A stretch of 64,000 bases of DNA from JBBEBE01 sp040882505. GTDB lineage: Bacteria; Bacteroidota; Rhodothermia; Balneolales; Balneolaceae. This document shows positions 54,002 through 62,340 of the stretch, piece after piece. Numbering within the stretch: position 1 is the stretch's first letter; each line of letters opens with the position of its first letter. The stretch is taken from positions 248,001 to 312,000 of the forward strand of contig JBBEBE010000002.1 of assembly GCA_040882505.1 (NCBI GenBank). The letters are read 5' to 3'. The position numbers were made by a program, and so were the translations under genes. The notes under the pieces are model-generated. The model did not search any database. It was not told the DNA's origin and worked only from the letters and a program-made list of their open reading frames with translations.

Positions 54002-55246
54002 ATGACTGAAAAAAGAGTCGTTGTTACGGGAATCGGTGCATTTACGCCGGTTGGAAAGACTGCTCCGGAATTTTGGAACGGATTGATTTCCGGTAAAAGT
54101 GGTGTGCGACCCATTACGCACTTTGATGCATCTGCATTCCCCACCCGGTTTGCCGGACAAATCGAAGAGTACGATGAACACGCCTATTTTGATCGAAAAG
54201 AGGCGCGTCGGCTGGACAAGGTGTCTCAGTTTGCACTCATCGCTGCCCAAGAAACCATCGAGGACAGTCAGGTAGAGCTTGATTCGATCGACAAGGATCG
54301 TGTCGGCGTTCTGGTTGGAACCGGAATCGGTGGCATGAAGACGTTCTATGACCAAGCCGTATCCTTTCACCAACACGGTCCGAGAGGGGTATCTCCCTTT
54401 TTCATTCCGATGTTGATACCGGACATGCCGGCAGGTCACATCTCCATCAAGTACGGGTTTCGCGGGGTGAACTTCTGCGCCGTATCGGCGTGTGCAACCG
54501 GTTCACATAATATCGGGTTGGCCTACGACTCCATTCGGTACGGACAGTCCGATATGGTTCTCTGTGGCGGAAGCGAATCGCCTGTTTGGCAGATCGGAGT
54601 CGCAGGTTTTGGTTCAATGAAGGCTCTCTCGACTCGAAACGAGAGTCCGGAAACCGCCTCCAGACCCTTTGACAAGGAGCGGGACGGGTTTGTGTTGGCC
54701 GAAGGGTCTGCCATGATGTTTTTGGAATCCCTCGACTCTGCAATCGAACGGGGCGCCCGGATCTACGGAGAGCTGGTCGGGTACGGTTTTTCGGCCGATG
54801 CTCACCATATTACAGCTCCGGACCCCGAGGGGAACGGTGTGATCCTGGCGATGAAGCGCGCACTCGAGATGTCGGGGATCAAGAAGGAGAAGATTGATCA
54901 CATCAACATGCATGGTACATCCACCCCGTTGGGGGATATTGCCGAGACCAATTCGATCAAGAAGGTGTTTGGGGATCATGCCTACAAGATCAATCTGAAC
55001 TCCACCAAGTCGATGACCGGACACATGCTCGGTGCTGCCGGTGCGGGAGAGTCCGTTGCGGCACTGCTTGCCATCTATCACAACATGGTTCCACCCACGA
55101 TCAACTATACGACGCCTGATCCCCAGTGTGATCTGAACTACACCACCAACGAAGCAGAAGTTCGGGATGTCCAATATTCCATGAACAATGCATTCGGGTT
55201 CGGTGGACACAATACGTCTCTCGTCTTCAAGAAGTTCAAAGAGTAG
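54002..55246 (+). CDS. fabF: 3-oxoacyl-ACP synthase II (KAS II)
   Basis: A 414-residue elongation condensing enzyme. The catalytic cysteine is in VSACATGSHN, and the two histidines are in NMHGTSTPLGD and KSMTGHMLGAAG. The C-terminus NNAFGFGGHNTSLVF is standard. It starts 33 bases after acpP and rnc follows after three bases. Confidence 0.97.
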   Translation: MTEKRVVVTGIGAFTPVGKTAPEFWNGLISGKSGVRPITHFDASAFPTRFAGQIEEYDEHAYFDRKEARRLDKVSQFALIAAQETIEDSQVELDSIDKDRVGVLVGTGIGGMKTFYDQAVSFHQHGPRGVSPFFIPMLIPDMPAGHISIKYGFRGVNFCAVSACATGSHNIGLAYDSIRYGQSDMVLCGGSESPVWQIGVAGFGSMKALSTRNESPETASRPFDKERDGFVLAEGSAMMFLESLDSAIERGARIYGELVGYGFSADAHHITAPDPEGNGVILAMKRALEMSGIKKEKIDHINMHGTSTPLGDIAETNSIKKVFGDHAYKINLNSTKSMTGHMLGAAGAGESVAALLAIYHNMVPPTINYTTPDPQCDLNYTTNEAEVRDVQYSMNNAFGFGGHNTSLVFKKFKE

Positions 55247-55249
55247 ACG

Positions 55250-56032
55250 ATGCGACGCTGGCTGGGCTCCCTCTTCAAAGACGTCGAAGAGACTTCCGGA
55301 ACGGAGACCCGGTCTATTGATTCGACGTCTCTGAACTCGGTGTGGACATGGCTTGGGTACGAGCCTGCTCACCCGGAGCTTTTCAGACGCGCTCTTCGCC
55401 ACAGGTCCGTTGTGGACAGTTCCGGTGTTCAGGCGCACGAGACCTACGAACGACTCGAGTTTCTTGGAGATGCGGTGTTGGATCTCATCATAACAGAGAT
55501 CCTTTTCGAGGCTTATCCCGAGCATGATGAAGGTTTTTTGACCAAACTCCGTGCCCGAATGGTCAAGGGAGAAACGCTTGGTCGTCTTGCCCGACGACTC
55601 GGACTTGACGAGCATATCGAGGTGGGAGAACGATCTACAGGTCAGGGAATCGAGATTTCCCGAAGTGTGCTTGCCGATGTATTCGAGGCACTGATCGGTG
55701 CCATCTACCTCTCTGAAGGGTACCCGGCTGTCTTTCGTTTTATCGAGACAACGTATCGAGAGCATTTGGACATGGACGAGCTTTCCGTGACGGTGGATAA
55801 TTTCAAGAGTGAACTTCTGGAATGGACACAAGCCCACCGAAAACCGTATCCTGACTATCGGATTCTCAAAGAGACCGGCCCCGGGCACGACAAAACGTTT
55901 GTTATCGGCGTTTTTGTGGACGGGGAACAGATGGGTAGTGGAGAGGGGAAAAGCAAGAAGCAGGCAGAACAGGATGCGGCCCAAGAGGCTTGGTTGTATT
56001 TGAAAGATTCTGAAACGTACGAAGAATCGTAG
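55250..56032 (+). CDS. rnc: Ribonuclease III
   Basis: A 260-residue double-strand-specific endoribonuclease that processes rRNA and regulatory RNA. The RNase III signature YERLEFLGDAVLDLI lies at about 65-79, with the second acidic cluster DVFEALIGAIYLSEG. A dsRNA-binding domain occupies about 180-250 (FVIGVFVDGEQMGSGEGKSK, then KQAEQDAAQEA). The N-terminus is extended by about 35 residues compared with E. coli. It lies directly after fabF. Confidence 0.96.
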   Translation: MRRWLGSLFKDVEETSGTETRSIDSTSLNSVWTWLGYEPAHPELFRRALRHRSVVDSSGVQAHETYERLEFLGDAVLDLIITEILFEAYPEHDEGFLTKLRARMVKGETLGRLARRLGLDEHIEVGERSTGQGIEISRSVLADVFEALIGAIYLSEGYPAVFRFIETTYREHLDMDELSVTVDNFKSELLEWTQAHRKPYPDYRILKETGPGHDKTFVIGVFVDGEQMGSGEGKSKKQAEQDAAQEAWLYLKDSETYEES

Positions 56033-56042
56033 GGAGGAGAGG

Positions 56043-57389
56043 ATGCTACAGCTTCTGAGACCCGAGATTGAGGAGCTTATTGTCCAGAAGGATTGGGTGA
56101 CCCTGAAGGAGCTCCTTCAGGAGATGCCTGCGGTCGACATCGCCGATCTCTTCAACGACATTGATTCCAAGGTCGGCATCGTCATTTTCCGGTTGTTGAA
56201 AAAGCAGAAAGCAGCCGAGGTTTTCACTCATCTTAGTGGGAACCTGGAGCTTGAATTCCTGGATCTCTTGACCCATCGCCAGCTCGAAGAGGTCATGTCC
56301 AATATGGAGCCGGATGACCGGGTCACACTTTTCGAAGAGCTCCCCGGTCATTTGACACAGCGTGTCATGAGCTCCCTCTCACAGGAGGAGTTGAGTGAAG
56401 TCAAGCAGATGCTTGGCTATCCGAAGGAGACCGTCGGCCGTCAGATGACGTCGCGTTATGTCAAAGTGCGATCCAACTGGACGGTTGCTCATGCCATGGA
56501 ACAGATCCGTACGTATGGTTACAGCGCCGAGACCATCAATGTGATCTACGTCGTGGATGATCAGGAGAAGTTGATCGATGATTTGAAATTGACGCAGCTG
56601 ATCCTGGCCGAACCGGAGAATTTGATCGGTGATATCACCGATGATTCGTTTGTGGCACTCCAGGCGATGGATGATCAGGAACACGCCGTGGAGCTGTTTT
56701 CAAAGTACGATCGAGTGGCTCTTCCAGTGATCGATACGGATGGAATTCTCATCGGAATTCTCACGGTAGACGATGTCATTGACATTGCCAGAGAGGAGGC
56801 AACCGAGGATTTCCACAAAGGTGCTGCCGTGGCGCCGCTGAAAAGAACCTATCGGGAGACATCGATCTGGTCTCTCTTTTCGAAACGAATCTGGTGGCTG
56901 CTGATTCTTGTATTGGTCAATTTGCTCTCCTCGGGAGTGATTGACTACTTCCAGGGTGTACTGGCATCCACACTTGCACTGGCATTTTTTATCCCGCTTT
57001 TGATTGGGAGTGGCGGGAATACGGGGGCTCAATCGGCAACAATCATGGTTCGTGCCATTGCCGTAGGCGATGTCCGGTTGGGACATTGGTTTCGGATCAT
57101 GGGAAAAGAGCTGCTGGTAGGCCTGCTCCTCGGGGCGTTGATGGGATTGGGAAGCGGGCTTTTGGGGCTCTGGCGTGGTGGATGGGAAGTCGGTCTCGTC
57201 GTCGGATTTTCGATGGTCGCCATCGTCCTGGTTGCCAATATTGTTGGAGCCCTGCTCCCACTGCTCTTGAGTCGGGTCAATATCGATCCGGCTGTGGCGA
57301 GTAGTCCATTGATTACGACGGTTGTCGATGTGATCGGACTGTTGATCTATTTTTGGTTTGCTGTGGCTATATTGACGCCGGCTGGATAA
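56043..57389 (+). CDS. mgtE: Magnesium transporter MgtE
   Basis: A 448-residue Mg2+ channel. Order: an N-terminal helical superfamily domain (about 1-125), two CBS domains (about 130-255), a plug-like helix, and five transmembrane helices (about 280-448). The family signature is SGGNTGAQSATIMVRAIAVGDV. A good ribosome site GGAGGAG precedes ATG 56043, and the gene follows rnc after ten bases. The N and CBS domains sense cytoplasmic Mg2+ and gate the pore in characterised members. Confidence 0.95.
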   Translation: MLQLLRPEIEELIVQKDWVTLKELLQEMPAVDIADLFNDIDSKVGIVIFRLLKKQKAAEVFTHLSGNLELEFLDLLTHRQLEEVMSNMEPDDRVTLFEELPGHLTQRVMSSLSQEELSEVKQMLGYPKETVGRQMTSRYVKVRSNWTVAHAMEQIRTYGYSAETINVIYVVDDQEKLIDDLKLTQLILAEPENLIGDITDDSFVALQAMDDQEHAVELFSKYDRVALPVIDTDGILIGILTVDDVIDIAREEATEDFHKGAAVAPLKRTYRETSIWSLFSKRIWWLLILVLVNLLSSGVIDYFQGVLASTLALAFFIPLLIGSGGNTGAQSATIMVRAIAVGDVRLGHWFRIMGKELLVGLLLGALMGLGSGLLGLWRGGWEVGLVVGFSMVAIVLVANIVGALLPLLLSRVNIDPAVASSPLITTVVDVIGLLIYFWFAVAILTPAG

Positions 57390-57449
57390 CGTGAAGCTTT
57401 TTCCCGCGAGTCCGGCAATCTTGATTGAATAGAAGATGGAGTGTCGTTT

Positions 57450-58301
57450 ATGAAAGCGTATCTGGACTTGGTAGAGACGGTATTGAACGAGGGTGTTCGT
57501 AAAGAGAATCGAACCGGTACCGATACCTTGTCATGTTTTGCCCAATCCTATCGGGTCAATCTGGAAGAGGGTTTCCCGCTTCTGACCACCAAGAAAGTCT
57601 TCTTTCGATCCGTGATTCTGGAGCTGCTTTGGTATTTAAGAGGCGAGGATCATGTTCGCTGGCTTCGCGACGAGAAGGATTGTCATATTTGGGACGCCTG
57701 GGCAGAGGAAGACGGACATGTCGGGCCGATCTACCCCGTTCTTTGGCGCCGGTTTCCGTCATTGAAACGAGAAGATGGATCTGCCTGGGTTCCGGGAAGT
57801 GAAAAGCAACCGAAGGCGGGTTGGATCTATGATGAGACGGATCAAGTTGGCCGGGCAATCCAGATGCTCAAGACCAATCCGAACAGCAGGCGGATCGTGG
57901 TCAGTACGTGGCATCCCGGATTGTTGGATGAAATGGGTCTTCCCCCGTGCCATCTGATGTACATCTTCAATGTGTCGAACGGACGACTCAACTGTCATTT
58001 GACGCAACGATCCGGGGACATCGCACTGGGTATTCCATTCAATCTTGCCTGTTACGCGGCTCTGACGATGGCCATTGCGAAGGAGGTCGGGCTCAAACCG
58101 GGGGTCTTTGCCCATACCATTGTGGATGCACACATCTATGTCAATCACATCGAGGGGCTGCGTGAACAACTGAAGCGGGACCCCAAGCCCTTGCCGACTC
58201 TGGAGATTGCAGAGAAGCCGTTTGATCAATTGGAATTTGATGATTTCAAATTGACCGGCTATGATCCGCATCCATTGATCCGGTTCGAGGTGGCGGTTTG
58301 A
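57450..58301 (+). CDS. thyA: Thymidylate synthase
   Basis: A 283-residue enzyme converting dUMP to dTMP with methylene-tetrahydrofolate. ATG 57450 has GGAG eight bases upstream. Key residues are present: RKENRTGTDT for phosphate, catalytic C167 in LPPCHLMY, NSRRIVVSTWHP, the dUMP-binding GDIALGIPFN and DAHIYVNH. Two blocks are unusual. GPIYPVLWRRF replaces the common GPVYGxQWR, with a following insertion, and RSGD and VDAH replace RSCD and GDAH. It overlaps folA by 4 bases. Confidence 0.95.
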   Translation: MKAYLDLVETVLNEGVRKENRTGTDTLSCFAQSYRVNLEEGFPLLTTKKVFFRSVILELLWYLRGEDHVRWLRDEKDCHIWDAWAEEDGHVGPIYPVLWRRFPSLKREDGSAWVPGSEKQPKAGWIYDETDQVGRAIQMLKTNPNSRRIVVSTWHPGLLDEMGLPPCHLMYIFNVSNGRLNCHLTQRSGDIALGIPFNLACYAALTMAIAKEVGLKPGVFAHTIVDAHIYVNHIEGLREQLKRDPKPLPTLEIAEKPFDQLEFDDFKLTGYDPHPLIRFEVAV

Positions 58302-58780
58302 TCGTAGCGATGATCGCGGCTCACGATCCGGAACTGCATATCGGGGCCGACGGTGAGCTGCCGTGGCACTTCCGGGAAGATATGTTCTATTTCAAGCGCG
58401 TGACGAGTGGGCATCCGGTTCTCATGGGGCGTGGAGTCTATGAAGAGGTGGGTGAGAAGCCCCTACCAAACCGACGGAATGTGGTGCTTTCCCGACGTGG
58501 CGATTGGCCGGATCACGCCATCGAGGTATGCAGATCCATTCCGGAAGCCCTGGAGTTGCTGTCCGGTGAGGAGCGGGTATTCGTGATTGGAGGTGGGGAG
58601 ATCTATGCCCAGTTCATGGATCGTGCCGACGAGCTCTGGATTACGGAGATCCACAAAACCTATCACGGGGACACCTTCTTCCCGGAGTATCGAGACCGAA
58701 TCGGGACGGACTGGGTCGAAGTCTTTCGAGAAGCTCACGAGAACCTCTCCTTTGTCCGATACGAACGGATTCACCGGTAG
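58298..58780 (+). CDS. folA: Dihydrofolate reductase
   Basis: A 160-residue enzyme restoring tetrahydrofolate used by ThyA. The start is TTG 58298 within TTGA, overlapping the thyA stop, so synthesis of both is coupled. Motifs: GADGELPWHFREDMFYFKR with the catalytic acidic residue, HPVLMGRGVYEEVG (a variant of the usual MGRxTxES), and VIGGGEIYAQFM for NADPH. Length is typical. Confidence 0.95.
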   Translation: MIVAMIAAHDPELHIGADGELPWHFREDMFYFKRVTSGHPVLMGRGVYEEVGEKPLPNRRNVVLSRRGDWPDHAIEVCRSIPEALELLSGEERVFVIGGGEIYAQFMDRADELWITEIHKTYHGDTFFPEYRDRIGTDWVEVFREAHENLSFVRYERIHR

Positions 58781-58848
58781 CCGTCGACTCCTCGTTTTTT
58801 TCGGGTTGAACCACTCCGGAACCGTGCCCGATCCCTTCTGTCGGCCTC

Positions 58849-60123
58849 TCAGGGCGACCCCAACACCGGTTCGGGATCGATCTCTTTGAGGTGAACCAGA
58901 TAGGGTTTGACAACGGGCTGCGTGAGGGCGATGACGTTTTTGGTATCGGCCGCCCGTGAAAATTCGACGGCACGCTCTTTCTCGTCCAATATCCAGATCC
59001 CCTCGTTTTCATATTTGTACGCTTCACTGTAACTCTGATCGAAGGCGAGGTAGTACGAGGCCGACTCATCGTCATACGGAAGACCCGCACGTCTGAGGGC
59101 AGTACAGGTTTGTTCGAGAAGCTCACCCCGTTGTGCTTTGGTCGTTCTTTTTCGCGTAAACGTTGTACGGAAAAGGGAACGATTCAAAAACCGGCGGCAG
59201 AGGTCGGCCAGAACCGCATCATTCGAACGCGCCCAGCTCTTGATGCTCAGGTAGACGTCATGATCATCCAGCTGCGTGTAGAGTGCGAGTACGTCGGGAG
59301 AGATGCTCTTTTTGGCAGACGGTTGGTTCTCCAGAAAGAATTGGAGAGCCTCAGACGGGTGAATGAGCTGGTTGCCCTGGGCAGCCAGCCAGGAAACTCG
59401 TCGAAAGATCATGCGAAGAAGCACATCGGCCGAAAGAACCGTTTTATGCAGATAGACTTGCATATACATGAGTCGTCGAGACAGAATGTAGTTCTCGACT
59501 GCGTAGATCCCTTTTTTTTCGATGACGACGTTTCCCTTGAAGACCCGCATGGTCTTCAGAATCCGGTTGATGCCGACGGCCCCTTCGGAAACCCCTGTAA
59601 AAAAGCTGTCCCGTTTCAGGTAATCGAGCCGATCCATGTCCAACTGCGAAGAGATCAGCTGATGAAGAAACCGCTTCGGGTATTGGTCCGTGAAAATATC
59701 GATCGCCATCTCCAGCTCGCCGTCAAAGGTCTTGTTCAGATCCTTCATGATGGCCAGTGTCATCATCTCATGGTTGAAATCCTGGATCAGATCGTGCTCG
59801 AGTGTATGGGAGAGCGGCCCGTGACCGACATCGTGCAGGAGAATGGCGATCAGTGTGGCTTCTATTTCGGCCTCGCCAATGGTGGTGTTCTTCTCTTTCA
59901 GATTTTTCAAGACCCTCTGTCCGAGCTCAAGAGCTCCGATCGCATGCGAGAAACGAGAGTGTTCGGCCGCAGGAAAGACCAGGTACCCCAGTCCGAGTTG
60001 ACGAATCCGGCGAAGGCGTTGGACCCATGGATGGTCAATCAGCTTGAGTAGGATCCCTTTCGGGATGGTGATGAACCCGTGGACGGGGTCGTTGAAGATC
60101 TTGTACTGTTGACTTCTGTCCAT
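58849..60123 (-). CDS. HD-domain phosphohydrolase (SAMHD1/dNTPase-like)
   Basis: A 424-residue protein. ATG 60123 has GGAG five bases upstream; the longer frame to 60273 is rejected. The HD domain is complete: the first histidine in HSRFSHAIGALELG, HD in LLHDVGHGPLSHTLEHD, and the last aspartate in SSQLDMDRLDYLKRDS. The family includes dNTP triphosphohydrolases and SAMHD1; many bacterial members are uncharacterised. It converges on thyA-folA, so both sides of dNTP metabolism may be represented, but no substrate can be read from sequence. Confidence 0.88.
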   Translation of the reverse strand: MDRSQQYKIFNDPVHGFITIPKGILLKLIDHPWVQRLRRIRQLGLGYLVFPAAEHSRFSHAIGALELGQRVLKNLKEKNTTIGEAEIEATLIAILLHDVGHGPLSHTLEHDLIQDFNHEMMTLAIMKDLNKTFDGELEMAIDIFTDQYPKRFLHQLISSQLDMDRLDYLKRDSFFTGVSEGAVGINRILKTMRVFKGNVVIEKKGIYAVENYILSRRLMYMQVYLHKTVLSADVLLRMIFRRVSWLAAQGNQLIHPSEALQFFLENQPSAKKSISPDVLALYTQLDDHDVYLSIKSWARSNDAVLADLCRRFLNRSLFRTTFTRKRTTKAQRGELLEQTCTALRRAGLPYDDESASYYLAFDQSYSEAYKYENEGIWILDEKERAVEFSRAADTKNVIALTQPVVKPYLVHLKEIDPEPVLGSP

Positions 60124-60244
60124 GCGCACTCCTGAATGGGTCGGTTCAGCCCGAGAGAGAACCGTCTCCTCTCGTCGGGTCGCGTCCAATATACGCATTT
60201 CGATCGGGAAGGCGGGAGGGTTCCCTTTGGAGCGGCGGCTTTTG

Positions 60245-60251
60245 TATCTTG
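60245..60251 (+). promoter_or_regulatory. Possible -7 element TATCTTG before the M42 peptidase gene
   Basis: TATCTTG lies 46 bases before ATG 60298, in the 174-base spacer between divergent genes. A TTTG occurs 15 bases upstream, shorter than the ideal spacing, so the promoter call is weak. Confidence 0.3.
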
Positions 60252-60297
60252 AGCGCCGAAACGAACTTTTCAACAGACTCAGCAGACGTCGCCGACT

Positions 60298-61377
60298 ATG
60301 AAGAACGACAAGAGATACGCCTTTTTGAAACGACTCATCGAAACCCCCAGCCCCGTTGGCCGCGAAGTGAGTGGCCAGAAGGTCTGGATGGAGCAGCTAA
60401 AGGGGATTGCCGACCGGGTGGAAGCCGACACCTACGGATCGGCGGCGGCGCACCTGCAGACCAGCAACGACGTCATGACGGTAATGCTGGAGGCGCACTG
60501 CGACGAGATCGGCATGGTGGTGCAGTTCATCAGCGAGGATGGCTATGTCTATCTGAACCGTTTGGGCGGTAGCGATTCGACCATCGCCCGGGCCCGCTCG
60601 ATCACCATTCACGGGCGAAAGGGAGCGGTCCAGGGGGTTACGGGCCACACGGCGATCCACATGCAGGACAAGAAGAACGGAGGCGGAAAAGAGCCGGCCT
60701 GGAAGGAGATCTACGTGGATATCGGCGCTTCCACTCGGGAAGAGGCGCTCAAGCGGGTTCAGGTGGGCGATCCGGCCGTCTGGAATCAGGGATTCGAATG
60801 GCTCTCGAAAACGCGCATGACCGGCCGGGCGCTCGACAACCGGATTGGCGGATACACTATCGCCCGTGTCATGGACCGACTGGCCAAGGATCGCTCGAAG
60901 CTGAAGGTGAATGTGATTGCGCTCAACTCGGTTCAGGAGGAGGTGGGTGGATACGGCGCCCGCATGATGAGCTACCGCCACCAGCCGGATGTGGCGCTGG
61001 TGACCGACGTGACGCACGCGACCGACATTCCGGGCATCGACACGAAGGAGCACGGCTTGGTCAAACTGGGCGAGGGCCCGTCGGTTCAGCACGGCGGGGC
61101 GAACCATCCCAAGGTGGTGGCTCATGTGGAAAAGGTCTCCAGGAAGAAGAAGATTCCGATCCAGCACGAGGCGACCAGCTACCGGAGCGGCACCGATACC
61201 GACAGCATTTTCTATCAGCGAACCGGGATTCCAAGCGCCCTGATTTCGCTTCCACTCCGGTACATGCACTCACCGGTCGAGACGGTATCCAGCGAGGATG
61301 TAGAGAGGTTGATCGACTTGATGGCCGAGAGTGTGTTGGCCATGGAGCCGAGCCACTCGTTCGAACTGTTTGAATAG
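60298..61377 (+). CDS. M42 family (glutamyl aminopeptidase-like) metallopeptidase
   Basis: A 359-residue di-metal aminopeptidase. Metal and catalytic motifs are visible: LEAHCDEIGMVV, GRALDNRIGG, NSVQEEVGGYGARM (catalytic Glu pair), ALVTDVTHATDIPG and the late histidine in LRYMHSPVE. M42 enzymes form large tetrahedral complexes that trim peptides. Its G+C content is far above its neighbours (two hand-counted 60-base lines give about 67-68 percent against about 50 percent in fabH). That composition may reflect transfer or a different expression bias. The frame is intact. Confidence 0.92.
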   Translation: MKNDKRYAFLKRLIETPSPVGREVSGQKVWMEQLKGIADRVEADTYGSAAAHLQTSNDVMTVMLEAHCDEIGMVVQFISEDGYVYLNRLGGSDSTIARARSITIHGRKGAVQGVTGHTAIHMQDKKNGGGKEPAWKEIYVDIGASTREEALKRVQVGDPAVWNQGFEWLSKTRMTGRALDNRIGGYTIARVMDRLAKDRSKLKVNVIALNSVQEEVGGYGARMMSYRHQPDVALVTDVTHATDIPGIDTKEHGLVKLGEGPSVQHGGANHPKVVAHVEKVSRKKKIPIQHEATSYRSGTDTDSIFYQRTGIPSALISLPLRYMHSPVETVSSEDVERLIDLMAESVLAMEPSHSFELFE

Positions 61378-61383
61378 AACGGA

Positions 61384-61722
61384 TCAGCGGGAAGAGATGA
61401 TGGAGCGGAACTGCTCCTGAATCTCCTCGCAGAGCGATGTGAGGGTCTCAACGGAGTCCTGAATTGTTTCGTCGGATGCGTCCCGATTCAGACGATCTTT
61501 GGCCTCCTCGTAGCCATTCAACAAGGCCTCTTGCTCGAGCATCTGGGCAACCGGCTTGATCTTGTGACCGGCATGCCGGAAGGCCTCCAGGTTGCGTTCG
61601 GGCAGATGCGTTTTTACCTGATCGGAAAACTCGCCAAACGAGTCGATCGAAGCCGTGGCAAACTCTTCAATGAATTCGTCTTGCCCCATCAAAAGGGAGC
61701 GAATGATTTGGATGTCGATCAT
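61384..61722 (-). CDS. Histidine phosphotransfer (Hpt) domain protein
   Basis: A 112-residue all-helical protein. The phosphorylation motif is FRHAGHKIKPVAQML; the histidine of HKIKP aligns with the phospho-accepting histidine of Hpt domains, where HKLKP is a common variant. It would pass phosphoryl groups between a hybrid kinase and a response regulator, but no such partner lies in the window. It overlaps the upstream thioesterase gene by 4 bases. Confidence 0.75.
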   Translation of the reverse strand: MIDIQIIRSLLMGQDEFIEEFATASIDSFGEFSDQVKTHLPERNLEAFRHAGHKIKPVAQMLEQEALLNGYEEAKDRLNRDASDETIQDSVETLTSLCEEIQEQFRSIISSR

Positions 61723-62117
61723 GACGGCGAGTGTTCGGATGGAGAGTCCCCCAAGGTGTCGACGGTCTTTCCATGTGCCAAAGGCAGGCCCTCTTCATCG
61801 ACATGGACAAAGACAATTTTTTCGATTCGGATGATCACCTTGTGGCTGAATTTTTGACGGACTTCACAACGAATGGTGATGGAGCTTTTTCCTACGGCGA
61901 CTGTCTCCAATCCGATCTCGACAATATCTCCGAGAGTGGCCGAGTGGACAAAATCGATCTCGGACATGTATTTGGTCACAATCCGCTGCTTTCGGAGTTG
62001 GCAACTGACAAAAATGGCGGCTTCTTCGTCAATCCAGGCAAGTAAAATTCCGCCAAAGAGTGTGCCAAAGGGATTCATGTCCTGTGGCTTGACCAGCTTT
62101 CGTGTATGAAATTTCAT
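61719..62117 (-). CDS. Acyl-CoA thioesterase (YciA/BACH-like hotdog protein)
   Basis: A 132-residue hotdog-fold protein from ATG 62117; the frame extends upstream to 62264 without homology. The family start TRKLVKPQDMNPFGTLFGGILLAWIDEEAA is clear (residues about 4-33), with the conserved asparagine/glycine turn and aspartate used in catalysis. Such enzymes release fatty acids or other acyl groups from CoA. It is coupled to the Hpt gene by a 4-base overlap. Confidence 0.87.
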   Translation of the reverse strand: MKFHTRKLVKPQDMNPFGTLFGGILLAWIDEEAAIFVSCQLRKQRIVTKYMSEIDFVHSATLGDIVEIGLETVAVGKSSITIRCEVRQKFSHKVIIRIEKIVFVHVDEEGLPLAHGKTVDTLGDSPSEHSPS

Positions 62118-62257
62118 GGTGGGTCTCGGTTGGGTGCAGCGTTCCGGCATCGAATGAACCGACCGGCCAGATTCGGGTCGAACCGGAATGGGTGAACATT
62201 CGACATCCCTGCCTGGGCAACAACATACGAAAAAAAATGAATGACCTCGTCCATGGG

Positions 62258-62274
62258 GTGACACAAGGTGTCAC
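62258..62274. repeat. Palindrome GTGACAC-AAG-GTGTCAC before recC
   Basis: A 7-bp perfect inverted repeat with a 3-base centre, in the 223-base spacer between the divergent thioesterase and recC genes. It shares GTGACA/TGTCAC with the palindrome near 5366, though the centre is one base shorter. It may be an operator; no T-run follows. Confidence 0.35.
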
Positions 62275-62340
62275 GGCTCATTGCGATATTGCCGAAAGTA
62301 CGTGACATTCCAACAGCCCGACAACCTTCAAAAGCGATTG

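Noticed and set aside
54614..55984. 456-codon open frame on the minus strand
   Set aside because: Antisense to fabF and rnc across their junction; both sense genes are complete.
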